From assembly GCA_025384855.1 (NCBI GenBank), contig JALAHT010000005.1:186001-250000 (forward strand): a DNA stretch of 64,000 nt, written 5' to 3'. A program made the translations under genes and the position numbers. The notes beneath the pieces were generated by a model. It was given only the letters and a program-made list of their open reading frames with translations. It did no database searches and was not told the origin of the DNA. Of this stretch, positions 17,031 to 25,946 are shown one piece after another (position 1 is the first letter of the stretch; the number at the start of each line of letters is the position of its first letter). The DNA is from Luteirhabdus salina (GTDB taxonomy: Bacteria; Bacteroidota; Bacteroidia; Flavobacteriales; Flavobacteriaceae).

Positions 17031-17714
17031 ATGTATAGCGTTATATCAGGAGATATCGTTTCGTCCACAAGCTTATCCCAAAAGGATCGTGAAAAGCTAG
17101 AGGACGCCTTGTCAACTGTATTGAAAGAGCTTGAGGCTGAGTATAGCACATTTGGCCGTATCATTAAAGGCGATTATGTTGAATGTGTAGTGCCGGATGC
17201 TTCACAAGGCTTGCGCGTGGCATTGGCTATAAAATCCTATGTAAAAACGCTCGATATCGATATAAGTGAGTATACGAATACTAAAAGCCTTGCCAAGTTA
17301 TTTAAGCAAATCGGTATTCGATTGGCAATTGGCTATGGCGAGCTGAAACGTTTTGAACCTGAAAAGGGCATTGTCGACGGACCAGCCATTTATCGTTCGG
17401 GACGTGCAATCAGCGGTAAATCGAATCATGATAAGGAACGCGTAGTTATTAAAAACACACTATTTTTTATTTCTGAAAATGAAGCTTTAGATGCCACTTT
17501 TAAAGCTATTTTTGAATTGTTGGATGTACTTTTAAACAAGGCAACGGCACGTCAGTGTGAAGTGGTCTTTCACAAGCTTCTAGGAAAAAATGAAGAAGCC
17601 ATCGCGTCGCTGTTGGGTATTAACCAATCGGTGGTAAATCAGCATTCCACCAGTGTTGGCTGGAACGCTATTGAAACCGCCGTAAATTATTTTGAAAGCA
17701 CCCTAAAAGAATAA
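17031..17714 (+). CDS. SatD family protein with C-terminal helix-turn-helix
   Basis: A 227-residue protein. The start is taken as the ATG at 17031; the in-frame TTG at 17016 lies inside the -7 element and cannot be used. The N-terminal 150 residues (YSVISGDIVSSTSLSQKDR, IKGDYVECVVPD, RLAIGYGELKRFEPEKGIVDGPAIYRSGR) resemble SatD-family proteins and more distantly the nucleotidyl-cyclase fold, without a convincing catalytic set. The last 60 residues (EVVFHKLLGKNEEAIASLLGINQSVVNQHS) read as a helix-turn-helix. Together with the three palindromes just upstream, an autoregulating DNA-binding sensor is the best inference. SatD genes followed by a DUF3307 membrane protein are a known pairing; their biochemical role is not settled. 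Confidence 0.78.
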   Translation: MYSVISGDIVSSTSLSQKDREKLEDALSTVLKELEAEYSTFGRIIKGDYVECVVPDASQGLRVALAIKSYVKTLDIDISEYTNTKSLAKLFKQIGIRLAIGYGELKRFEPEKGIVDGPAIYRSGRAISGKSNHDKERVVIKNTLFFISENEALDATFKAIFELLDVLLNKATARQCEVVFHKLLGKNEEAIASLLGINQSVVNQHSTSVGWNAIETAVNYFESTLKE

Positions 17715-17715
17715 T

Positions 17716-18411
17716 ATGGAACTATTCACCTTGCTGGTACTACAGCTCTTAGCACATGTTCTGGCCGATTACTTTTTGCAGACCAAAAAGATGGCGCGCA
17801 AAAAGGACAAAAAGGGATTTCGAACCATGCTACTGGTATGGCACGCCATTATCGTGTTTTCACTTTCATGGTTATTGTCCTTCGATTGGGCCTTTGTAAC
17901 AGTTGGGGGAATCATTGCGGTAACGCATTATTTGGTAGATGGTTGTAAACGATTTGTACTAAAGTCAGTTTTGGCGCCCTATGCTTTCTTTATCGATCAA
18001 GCAGCTCATGTGATTATCTTGGTATTGGTAACCTGGGGGTTCTATCATTATATAGGATGGCATCCGTATTGGAAGCCTCCTTTTCAAACATTGGCTATCG
18101 TCACAGCATACTTGATGTGCATAAAACCGGCAAACATCGTAATCCGGGAAGTGCTTTCCGCCACAAATATTGAAGTCAGTTCCGACAACGAACTTCCAAA
18201 CGCCGGAAAATTGATCGGAATCTTGGAACGTCTTTTAACGCTAACCTTTATCTTGGTTTCACAGTATGAGGCCGTTGGCTTTTTAATTGCCGCAAAATCG
18301 ATTCTTCGCTATCGCGATGAAGAAACCTTAAAAACGGAATATGTCCTTATCGGTACCATGCTAAGCTTCGGAATTGCTGTCGCATTGGGAATTATGGTAA
18401 CGAGTATTTAA
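17716..18411 (+). CDS. DUF3307 integral membrane protein
   Basis: A 231-residue membrane protein with about six hydrophobic segments. The N-terminal LLAHVLADYFLQTKKMARKKDKKG (about 11-34), with its H-x-x-x-D, and the second charged loop ITHYLVDGCKRF are hallmarks of DUF3307. It begins 1 bp after the SatD stop codon and ends 1 bp before tilS, so it is translated in the same operon. Function unknown. The conserved histidine and aspartates in the membrane-facing helices could bind metal or a nucleotide headgroup, but that is speculation. The constant SatD partnership suggests that SatD senses something this protein transports or makes. Confidence 0.82.
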   Translation: MELFTLLVLQLLAHVLADYFLQTKKMARKKDKKGFRTMLLVWHAIIVFSLSWLLSFDWAFVTVGGIIAVTHYLVDGCKRFVLKSVLAPYAFFIDQAAHVIILVLVTWGFYHYIGWHPYWKPPFQTLAIVTAYLMCIKPANIVIREVLSATNIEVSSDNELPNAGKLIGILERLLTLTFILVSQYEAVGFLIAAKSILRYRDEETLKTEYVLIGTMLSFGIAVALGIMVTSI

Positions 18412-18412
18412 T

Positions 18413-19744
18413 ATGGAGAAGAAATTTGAACGTCATATCGACGCTAAGTTCCCAGAACTGAAGTCGAAAAAAATAGTGCTAGCGTGTAGTGGGGGTGTGG
18501 ATAGTATTGCTTTATCGCATCTGTTGAAACGTATCGGCTGCGAGTTCGCCTTAGCACATTGTAATTTTTCTCTTCGCGGGGAAGAAAGTGATGAAGATGA
18601 AACCTTTGTAATCGATTGGGCCGATCGTTTGTCGGTAGCAGTGTTCACCGAAACTTTCGACACAAAGGCTTATGCCAAGGAGCATAAGGTTTCAACGCAA
18701 ATGGCCGCGCGTGATCTTCGGTATGAGTGGTTTTCACAATTGATGGTCGATACGCAGTATGAAGTATTAGTCACGGCCCATCATGCCGACGATGCGTTGG
18801 AAACGATTTTGATTAATCTCTCCAGAGGTACCGGACTCAGAGGATTGTCGGGCATTCCCGATAAAGAGGTGACCATTATGCGTCCGCTGTTGGCATTCAC
18901 AAAGGTTGAAGTATTAGCGTATGCCAAAAAGGAAAACCTCTATTGGCGAGAGGATAGTAGCAATGCTTCCGATGATTATCTGCGGAATGAAATCCGTCAT
19001 CAGGTAATTCCGCCACTGAAGAAAGCAACCAAAGGCGATTTGCTTCAGGCGGTTCAGCGAACACAATCGCACTTACGTCAGAGTCAGGCCTTGATCGAAG
19101 ACTATATGGCTTTGGTGTATAACTTGGCAGTTACGGAGAATTTTGATGGCTATACCCTTCACATTGATAAGCTTCAGGAGTTACCGAATACCAAAGCGAT
19201 TTTATATGAATTGTTACATCCCTTCGGGTTTACAGCTTGGGAGGATATTTCAGAGCTGCTAACCGCCCAATCGGGCAAACAGATTTTTTCAGATTCGTTT
19301 CGGTTGCTGAAGGATAGAAATGTGATTTTACTTACGGAACGTGATGAAAATGACGATGAAACCGATGCTAGAGATACTTTTTTAGTTGAAAAAGGGGTGA
19401 AGCAGATAACCAAACCGATTGCTTTGAAGTTTTCTCCTATCGGAAAAATAGGAAATCCCACTACTACTGAAATCGTCGTCGATGCCGACCTGTTGAAGTA
19501 CCCGTTAGAGGTTCGGAAATGGCGTGAAGGCGATGTTTTTCAGCCCTTCGGAATGAGAGGAAAAAAGAAATTGAGTAAGTTTTTTAAGGATGAAAAGTTA
19601 TCTTTGTTAGCCAAGGAAAAAATCTGGGTGCTTACCAGTAACGACACAATTGTTTGGGTCATTGGCCATCGTGCCGACGACCGCTTTAAGGTAACCCCTG
19701 AAACAAAACAGAAACGTCAGATTACATATACGCCTTCCGTATGA
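18413..19744 (+). CDS. tilS: tRNA(Ile)-lysidine synthetase
   Basis: A 443-residue enzyme that converts cytidine 34 of the CAU-anticodon tRNA(Ile) to lysidine with ATP and lysine, so that it reads AUA; it is essential in bacteria. The PP-loop is VLACSGGVDSIALSHLL (about 22-38), and HCNFSLRGEESDEDE and TAHHADDALETILINLSRGTGLRGLSGI follow. The C-terminal domain with FQPFGMRGKKKLSKFFKDEKLS is the TilS_C tRNA-binding part. The length is normal. It starts 1 bp after the DUF3307 gene and overlaps dsbD by 4 bp (ATGA). Confidence 0.95.
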   Translation: MEKKFERHIDAKFPELKSKKIVLACSGGVDSIALSHLLKRIGCEFALAHCNFSLRGEESDEDETFVIDWADRLSVAVFTETFDTKAYAKEHKVSTQMAARDLRYEWFSQLMVDTQYEVLVTAHHADDALETILINLSRGTGLRGLSGIPDKEVTIMRPLLAFTKVEVLAYAKKENLYWREDSSNASDDYLRNEIRHQVIPPLKKATKGDLLQAVQRTQSHLRQSQALIEDYMALVYNLAVTENFDGYTLHIDKLQELPNTKAILYELLHPFGFTAWEDISELLTAQSGKQIFSDSFRLLKDRNVILLTERDENDDETDARDTFLVEKGVKQITKPIALKFSPIGKIGNPTTTEIVVDADLLKYPLEVRKWREGDVFQPFGMRGKKKLSKFFKDEKLSLLAKEKIWVLTSNDTIVWVIGHRADDRFKVTPETKQKRQITYTPSV

Positions 19745-21756
19745 GAAAATTGTTTTTTACCCTTTTAGTAGTATTCGCGGCCATAGGTTCACTTTCTGCT
19801 CAGGAATTTCTAGATCCCGTAAAGTGGGATGTTTCCGTTAAACAAGAAAATGGCGAGCGATATAATATTTTAATGACCGCTACCATCGATGAAGGTTGGC
19901 ACCTATACAGTCAGAAACAGTTTGGAGAAGAATTTGAAGGACCAATCCCTACTGAATTCGCTTATAATACCACTCCCGAAACCTATACGTTAATTGGAGA
20001 AACTCAGGAACCCGATGTGGCGCCCATTCACGATCCTGTATTCGATTTGGATGTTATCTTTTTTGAAGATAAAGCGACATTCATTCAACCCATCGAAGTT
20101 GTCAATCCCGACGGACTCGAAATTGAAGTGGAAATCTATTATTCGGTATGCGACGATGAAAAGTGCTTGCCACCAGATACCAAAACTTTCAAGTTGAACC
20201 TCGTTTCCGGTCAGGCAAAGAAAGCTTCAGCAGAAATTACCCAAGAAGATTTGGAGAAATCGGCCGCCCTTACCATCGATATTAAGGGGAAAGATCAATT
20301 TAAGTCAGATACCGAAGAATCGGAAAAAGATTTTTTAACGTTATTTCTTTTAGGTTTTGTAGGTGGGCTAATTGCCTTACTAACGCCCTGTGTGTTCCCT
20401 ATGATTCCGCTTACGGTATCGTTCTTCACCAAAGGATCGCAAGATCGGAAGAAAGGAATGTTCAATGCAGTGCTTTATGGCTTTTTCATCTTTGTAATCT
20501 ACGTGCTGCTTAGTTTGCCGTTTCACTTATTGGATTCGGTCGATCCAGAAATCCTCAATAATATTTCAACCAATGTTACGCTGAACATCATCTTCTTTAT
20601 CATTTTTATGGTGTTTGCGTTTTCGTTTTTTGGTTACTACGAAATTACGTTGCCACAATCGTGGAGCGCCAAAATGGATAGTAAAGCGAATAGCATCGGC
20701 GGGTTCGTCGGTATTTTCTTTATGGCCCTGACACTTGCTATTGTATCGTTCTCCTGTACGGGACCAATTCTAGGTTCATTATTGGGAGGTTCCTTGACCA
20801 GCGATGGAGGTGCCATGCAGCTTAGTATGGGAATGGCAGGCTTCGGATTGGCGCTAGCGTTGCCTTTTGCATTATTCGCCATGTTCCCGAATTGGTTGAA
20901 TTCCCTTCCTAAAAGTGGCGGTTGGTTAAATACGGTAAAGGTGGTGCTCGGTTTTGCTGAGGTAGCCTTGGCCTTTAAGTTTTTATCGAATGCCGATTTG
21001 GTAGAGCATTGGGGTATTTTAAAGCGTGAAATCTTTATCGCTATCTGGATTCTTTGTGCCCTGGGTCTTGCACTGTATTTGTTTGGTTTTATTCGCTTTC
21101 CGCATGATGGGCCGAAAAAGAAAAAATTGCCAGTAGGTAATATCTTGGTAGGTGCACTAAGTGTAGTATTCTTACTTTATTTGTTGCCCGGACTCACCAA
21201 TACTAGTTATGCTAATTTAAAATTGCTAAGTGGTTTCCCACCGCCTTTGTTCTACAGTATTTACGATAAGGATACGGAGGCACCCCTCGGATTGGAAGCC
21301 TATAAGGATTTCGACAAGGGAATGGAAGCAGCAAAGGCTTCCGGCAAACCAGTAATGATCGATTTTACGGGTTGGGCCTGTGTAAACTGCCGTAAGATGG
21401 AGGAACAGGTTTGGAGTGAACCGGAGATCCACAAAACCCTATCGGAAGAATATATATTGATTTCACTTTATGTAGACGATAAAGAAGAAATGGCTGAGGA
21501 AGATCAATTTAATTTCTTGAAACCAACCGGTGGTACAAAACGTATCCGAACCATTGGCGACAAATGGGCAACGTTCCAAACGATCAACTTCAAAAATAAT
21601 TCACAACCTTATTATATCTTGATGGATACCGAGATGAACCTGCTTAACAAACCAGTTGGGTACACACCCGATTCAGAGGAGTATCATCAGTGGTTGCTTC
21701 AGGGCTTGGAGCGATTTAAGGAAGAAACCAAAACCGCCATCACCAATAGAAACTAA
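19741..21756 (+). CDS. dsbD: Thiol:disulfide interchange protein DsbD
   Basis: A 671-residue inner-membrane protein that carries electrons from cytoplasmic thioredoxin to periplasmic thiols. Order: signal peptide (1-20); periplasmic alpha domain (about 25-150) with the pair YYSVCDDEKCLPPD; an eight-helix beta domain (about 195-520) with LTPCVFPMIPLTVSFF and FSCTGPILGSLLGGSL, which hold the two membrane cysteines; and a C-terminal thioredoxin-like gamma domain with WACVNCRKMEEQVW (about 545-558). All six expected cysteines are visible. The start overlaps the tilS stop by 4 bp, so translation is coupled. Confidence 0.95.
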   Translation: MRKLFFTLLVVFAAIGSLSAQEFLDPVKWDVSVKQENGERYNILMTATIDEGWHLYSQKQFGEEFEGPIPTEFAYNTTPETYTLIGETQEPDVAPIHDPVFDLDVIFFEDKATFIQPIEVVNPDGLEIEVEIYYSVCDDEKCLPPDTKTFKLNLVSGQAKKASAEITQEDLEKSAALTIDIKGKDQFKSDTEESEKDFLTLFLLGFVGGLIALLTPCVFPMIPLTVSFFTKGSQDRKKGMFNAVLYGFFIFVIYVLLSLPFHLLDSVDPEILNNISTNVTLNIIFFIIFMVFAFSFFGYYEITLPQSWSAKMDSKANSIGGFVGIFFMALTLAIVSFSCTGPILGSLLGGSLTSDGGAMQLSMGMAGFGLALALPFALFAMFPNWLNSLPKSGGWLNTVKVVLGFAEVALAFKFLSNADLVEHWGILKREIFIAIWILCALGLALYLFGFIRFPHDGPKKKKLPVGNILVGALSVVFLLYLLPGLTNTSYANLKLLSGFPPPLFYSIYDKDTEAPLGLEAYKDFDKGMEAAKASGKPVMIDFTGWACVNCRKMEEQVWSEPEIHKTLSEEYILISLYVDDKEEMAEEDQFNFLKPTGGTKRIRTIGDKWATFQTINFKNNSQPYYILMDTEMNLLNKPVGYTPDSEEYHQWLLQGLERFKEETKTAITNRN

Positions 21757-21758
21757 GT

Positions 21759-23606
21759 ATGAAAAATAGAATTTTATGGATAGTGCTTGTCGTGTTTGTC
21801 CAAACAATCTGGGCACAGGATGAGGATTATGTTCGCGATAATTACGACAAAACTGAAACCTACATTACCATGCGCGATGGGGTGCGGCTTTTCACCACTA
21901 TTTATGCGCCGAAGGATACTTCCAAGGAATATCCCATCATTATGCAACGAACGCCGTATAGCTGTAAGCCATATGGTGAAGATCAATTCCGTTCGAAGAT
22001 TGGTCCGAACGAGTTTATGATGAAAGATGGCTATATCGTCGTGTACCAGGATGTTCGCGGCCGATGGATGAGTGAAGGTGTGTACGATAATATGCGCGCC
22101 TATATTCCGAATAAAACGGGCGATCAAACCGATGAAGCTAGCGATACGTATGATACGATTGATTGGTTGGTTGAAAACGTACCGAATAACAATGGTAAGG
22201 TCGGAACCTGGGGAATATCGTACCCAGGGTTTTATGCCACCTATTCCTTATTGGATGCGCATCCAGCACTGAAGGCTTCGTCGCCACAGGCGTGTATCGG
22301 CGATTTTTATTTTGATGATTTTCACCATAACGGAGCCTATTTATTGAGTTACTGGCGCGCGACGGCTGTTTTCGGATATGAAAAAACGGAACCTACTAAG
22401 GACGCTTGGTACGACTTCCCTGAATTGGGTACCGAAGATCAATATCAGTTCTTTTTGGATGTTGGACCTTTATCGAATTTGGACAAGTATTATGACGAAT
22501 CGAATGTATTTTGGCAACAGCTGAAAGAGCATCCAAATTACGATGAATTTTGGCGCTCAAGAGGAATCATTCAACATCTGGAAGACATCAAGCCTGCGGT
22601 AATGGTGGTTGGCGGTTTGTTCGATGCTGAAGATTTATACGGTCCTTTTGAAACGTATGAGAATATCGAAAATCGAAGCGATAATTATAATACAGTTGTT
22701 TTCGGCCCGTGGAGCCATGGCGATTGGGCGCGCACGAAGAAGCGCCAAGCTATCGGAAATGTATTTTTTGGTGAAGATATCTCGCTTCATTTTCAAAGGG
22801 ATATTGAAACCCCATTTTTCAACCACTTTTTAAAAGGATCTGGATCGAATGCTACCGACCTTCCCGAAGCGTACATGTATGATACGGGAGCTCGGGAGTG
22901 GAAGAAATATACCGAATGGCCACCGAAGGCTGTTCAAAATAAAACCTTTTGTTTGGGAGGGAATCAGGATCTGATTTCTGAAAAACCAGTAAATGGCTCA
23001 GAAAGTTTTATCAGCGATCCAAAAAAACCAGTTCCCTATTCCGAAGACATCAAGATGGTATTTACGCCACGAAAGTTTATGACCGACGATCAACGCTTCG
23101 CCGCCCGTAGAACCGATGTGTTGGTTTATGAAACGGAGGTATTGGACGCGGACATGACGCTGGCTGGCGATATCATGGCAAAATTACAAGTAGCCACTAC
23201 GGGAACGGCAGCCGACTGGGCGATAAAGTTGATCGATGTTTATCCACCCGATGCGGAAGACTATCCCGAGACGCAAGAATATTTAAAAATGGGTAATTAC
23301 CATATGATGGTGAGGAGTGAAGTGATGCGCGGTCGGTTTAGAAATGACTTCAGTAAGCCGGAACCATTCGAACCCAACAAGAAAACCGCAGTTTCCGTAA
23401 AACTTCAGGATGTGCACCACACCTTCAAAAAAGGGCATAAAATTCAAATACAGGTGCAGAGTACGATGTTTCCATATATCGATATCAATCCGCAAACCTA
23501 TGTTCCAAACATTTTTGAAGCTTCTGAAGAAGATTTTAAAAAACAGACACACACGGTTTACCACGATTCTAAAATCGAATTTTCAATTCTTCCGCAGAAA
23601 AATTAG
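21759..23606 (+). CDS. CocE/NonD family serine hydrolase, exported
   Basis: A 615-residue hydrolase with a signal peptide (MKNRILWIVLVVFVQTIWA). The alpha/beta-hydrolase domain belongs to the X-Pro dipeptidyl-peptidase S15/CocE family: the serine elbow is GTWGISYPGFYATY (about 150-163), the aspartate is in VVGGLFDAEDLYGP, and the histidine is in VFGPWSHGDWAR. The C-terminal beta-sandwich (about 440-600) is the usual PepX_C domain. Homologues split esters, glutaryl-7-ACA-type amides or peptides, so the substrate is open. It begins 2 bp after dsbD and is the last gene of the operon. Confidence 0.9.
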   Translation: MKNRILWIVLVVFVQTIWAQDEDYVRDNYDKTETYITMRDGVRLFTTIYAPKDTSKEYPIIMQRTPYSCKPYGEDQFRSKIGPNEFMMKDGYIVVYQDVRGRWMSEGVYDNMRAYIPNKTGDQTDEASDTYDTIDWLVENVPNNNGKVGTWGISYPGFYATYSLLDAHPALKASSPQACIGDFYFDDFHHNGAYLLSYWRATAVFGYEKTEPTKDAWYDFPELGTEDQYQFFLDVGPLSNLDKYYDESNVFWQQLKEHPNYDEFWRSRGIIQHLEDIKPAVMVVGGLFDAEDLYGPFETYENIENRSDNYNTVVFGPWSHGDWARTKKRQAIGNVFFGEDISLHFQRDIETPFFNHFLKGSGSNATDLPEAYMYDTGAREWKKYTEWPPKAVQNKTFCLGGNQDLISEKPVNGSESFISDPKKPVPYSEDIKMVFTPRKFMTDDQRFAARRTDVLVYETEVLDADMTLAGDIMAKLQVATTGTAADWAIKLIDVYPPDAEDYPETQEYLKMGNYHMMVRSEVMRGRFRNDFSKPEPFEPNKKTAVSVKLQDVHHTFKKGHKIQIQVQSTMFPYIDINPQTYVPNIFEASEEDFKKQTHTVYHDSKIEFSILPQKN

Positions 23607-23611
23607 CACAC

Positions 23612-23641
23612 AAAAAAAGCGTCTCTGGAAAGAGACGCTTT
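23612..23641 (+). terminator. Terminator of the SatD-to-CocE operon
   Basis: AAAGCGTCTCT and AGAGACGCTTT form a long hairpin with a 3-4-nt loop just after the CocE stop codon. The T tail on the plus strand is short; the A run on the left gives a better tail on the minus strand, so it may act in both directions. Confidence 0.75.
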
Positions 23642-23789
23642 AGTAACAAACCTAACTAGTAAATTTTTAAAGAGTAACGTTCAAAATTCTTTATCCCCAC
23701 AAAAAATCCTGAGGCGTTACCTATTCACTAATACACCTTCAAATATAGGGTAACAAATGAGGCTACACCATACGTACATACACGTATTT

Positions 23790-25454
23790 TTATTTCTTTA
23801 AGATTTTAAAAGATTCTAATCCATTATTAGTTAACGCCTTAGCGAAATAAAGTCCCATGGGTAACCCTGAAAGATCTATTGGTGAATTTGCATTATAACT
23901 GTATTGAACAAATAGCTTTTTACCCTGTGCATCAAAAATAATAATCTCAGTGGCGTTTTCAGTGAAATGTACGCTATCTGCAGTAGGGTTAGGGTACATT
24001 TTAATTGTGCTATACGCGATGTTTGAAGTATTCAATACAGATTCTTCATTGGCATAAATGAAATATTCTCCCGGTGCTAGCGTAAATGGTTCGTTAGCAT
24101 TATTTACGGTAATTTCACTTCCATCCATCATATTGAACCACGTACCTGTTTCCTGAAACTCGGGATTGAAGGTTTGTTCGAACACACTAAAATTTCCAAC
24201 AATCGTTACAAATCGAATCTCGTCACCCGTCGCTGAAGGGTCTTCCAAATGAATCTTTTTGACCCCATCTGCATTTCCAACATCTAAACTAAATGTATCG
24301 GTGTGAAAAATTGGATTCTGCTGGCGAAGTCCGATAAAAGTTCGAAATGCATGGTAGAGATCGTTTCGATCTTGCTGGGTGTTATATCCAAGCGGCCAGG
24401 GTAGCGGTTTTGGATCTACACGGCATGCGTTGTTGATGCTTCCATCTTCACAATAATTGATGCTAAAATCATATCCCAATTCGCCAAACTGCCATATCAA
24501 TTTTGGCCCAGGAATGGTGAAAAAGAAAGCCCCCGCCATTTCTACACGGTCCGTAGCCGTTGCCAATTCGGTTACATCGTAGCTTCCTTCGCTATTACCA
24601 AATTCCAAATTCTTATACATCAAGCGTTCCTCATCATGACTTTCCATATACGCGATATTTGAAGGGGTGTCCCAACCTCTGTTTTGATAGTTAATCCAAG
24701 AGAAGTCACTATTGCTATTATAGCCCATTGTGGCTTCATTATAGTGGAAGTTATGATTGCTCCAGACCATCATTCCCGGTTCATCGGGATTTGATGTCGC
24801 TTGATATTCAATCAGTTCGGTTTCTTCTTCGTTTGGAGCGAAATGTTCTAAAATCACATAGGCAGAAGGGTCAACACTTCGAATTTCATCATACATCCGT
24901 TGCAAAAGCGCAATTCGCGATGCATCATAAGCACCGCCATCGCCTGGTGTGTTCGTGAATCCTTTGGTAAAATCGAATCGATAGCCATCGATATTGTATT
25001 CTTCTAGCCAAAACTTGTTTAAGCGATCGACATAATACTGCGTCTCCACAGATTCGTGGTCGATATCGTTAAAGAAGGAGAATGTGGAATTCGGATCCTC
25101 AACATTGAAAATTGGATTTTCAGCCGTTGCCTGTCCGCCATAACAACCATTACAATCGTTATATATTCGGAAGTAGGGATTTTGACCCGTAGCATGGTTG
25201 TATACCACATCTAAAATAACGGCGATACCGCGTTCGTGACAAGCATCTACAAAGGCCTTAAAGGAGTTTTTGTTTCCGTAATACTTGTCCAATGCCATAT
25301 GAAAACTCGGATTATAGCCCCAACTGATATTGCCGTCGAATTCACTGACTGGCATCAGTTCAATAGCATTCACTACCAAATTGTCCAGATATTCCAGTCG
25401 ATCGATAAGCGATTCAAAACTATGGTCGGCATCGAAGTCACGAATGAGTACCAT
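23790..25454 (-). pseudogene. 5'-truncated secreted alpha-amylase (GH13) with T9SS tail
   Basis: The 3' two thirds of a secreted GH13 alpha-amylase; the homologous part begins at VLIRDFDADHSFESL and nothing of the signal peptide or upstream domains is present. Visible family motifs: NAIELMPVSEFDGN, region I VILDVVYNHATG, region II DGYRFDFTKGF (nucleophile Asp), region III ILEHF (acid Glu) and region IV ESHDEE. Residues after about 400 form the C-terminal beta domain, and the end (MYPNPTADSVHF to SFKILKK) is a type A T9SS sorting domain. Because the gene is cut exactly where an unrelated amylase fragment begins on the other strand, it is probably not expressed as a secreted enzyme. The longer reading to 25487 adds residues read backwards from that other gene. 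Confidence 0.85.
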
Positions 25455-25908
25455 TGAAGAACGCATGGGCGATGCTGCTGAAGCCATGTTGGCACTATGC
25501 TATGCGATGCCTGGGATGCCGTTGATCTATAGCGGACAGGAGTACGATATGAATCACCGGTTGAAGTTCTTTGAGAAGGATTCTATTTCCAAGGAAAAAG
25601 GAAAAATGTGGCCGAAGTTACAGCGATTGGGAGAACTGAAAAATACCGTTCCTGCCTTAAACGGAGGAAAGGATGCGGCTTCCTATGAGCGTATTCAGAC
25701 GAATGATTATGCGAAGATTATCGCTTTTTCACGAAAGAAAGGCGATAGCGAGGTGGTGCTGGTCATAAATGCCAGCGATGCCGCAACAAGTGCGACACTT
25801 GAAGCGGAAGGCGATTACGTAGATGCCTTTAGCGATGAAAATATTTTCCTTTCGCCATCGCAATCAAGGGAAATGGGCCCTTGGGAATATTGGTTACTGG
25901 TAAAGTAA
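25450..25908 (+). pseudogene. 3' fragment of a second alpha-amylase family gene
   Basis: Only the last 152 codons remain. They begin TIEERMGDAAEAMLALCYAMPGMPLIYSGQEY, which is the stretch directly after region IV (NHDENSW-G-T) in GH13 enzymes, and continue through FFEKDSI and the C-terminal beta domain to MGPWEYWLLVK. The catalytic half is absent. It has no T9SS tail, so it derives from a different amylase than the one on the minus strand. The upstream frame on the plus strand is antisense to that other gene. See the finding on the junction. Confidence 0.82.
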
Positions 25909-25946
25909 AAGTTCGAATACAGTATGGCGATATCCTGTTAATGGTA

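Noticed and set aside
23642-23789. Possible small gene or RNA between CocE and the amylase fragment
   Set aside because: I see only a weak TACGT/ACGTA hairpin near 23770 and no promoter, terminator or frame; nothing can be supported.
25330-25449. N-terminal extension of the plus-strand amylase fragment
   Set aside because: This stretch is the antisense of the minus-strand amylase (FDADHSFESL region); its plus-strand translation has no GH13 features.
25455-25487. N-terminal residues MASAASPMRSS of the minus-strand amylase
   Set aside because: They are read antisense through the GDAAEAM codons of the other amylase and are not part of the original gene.
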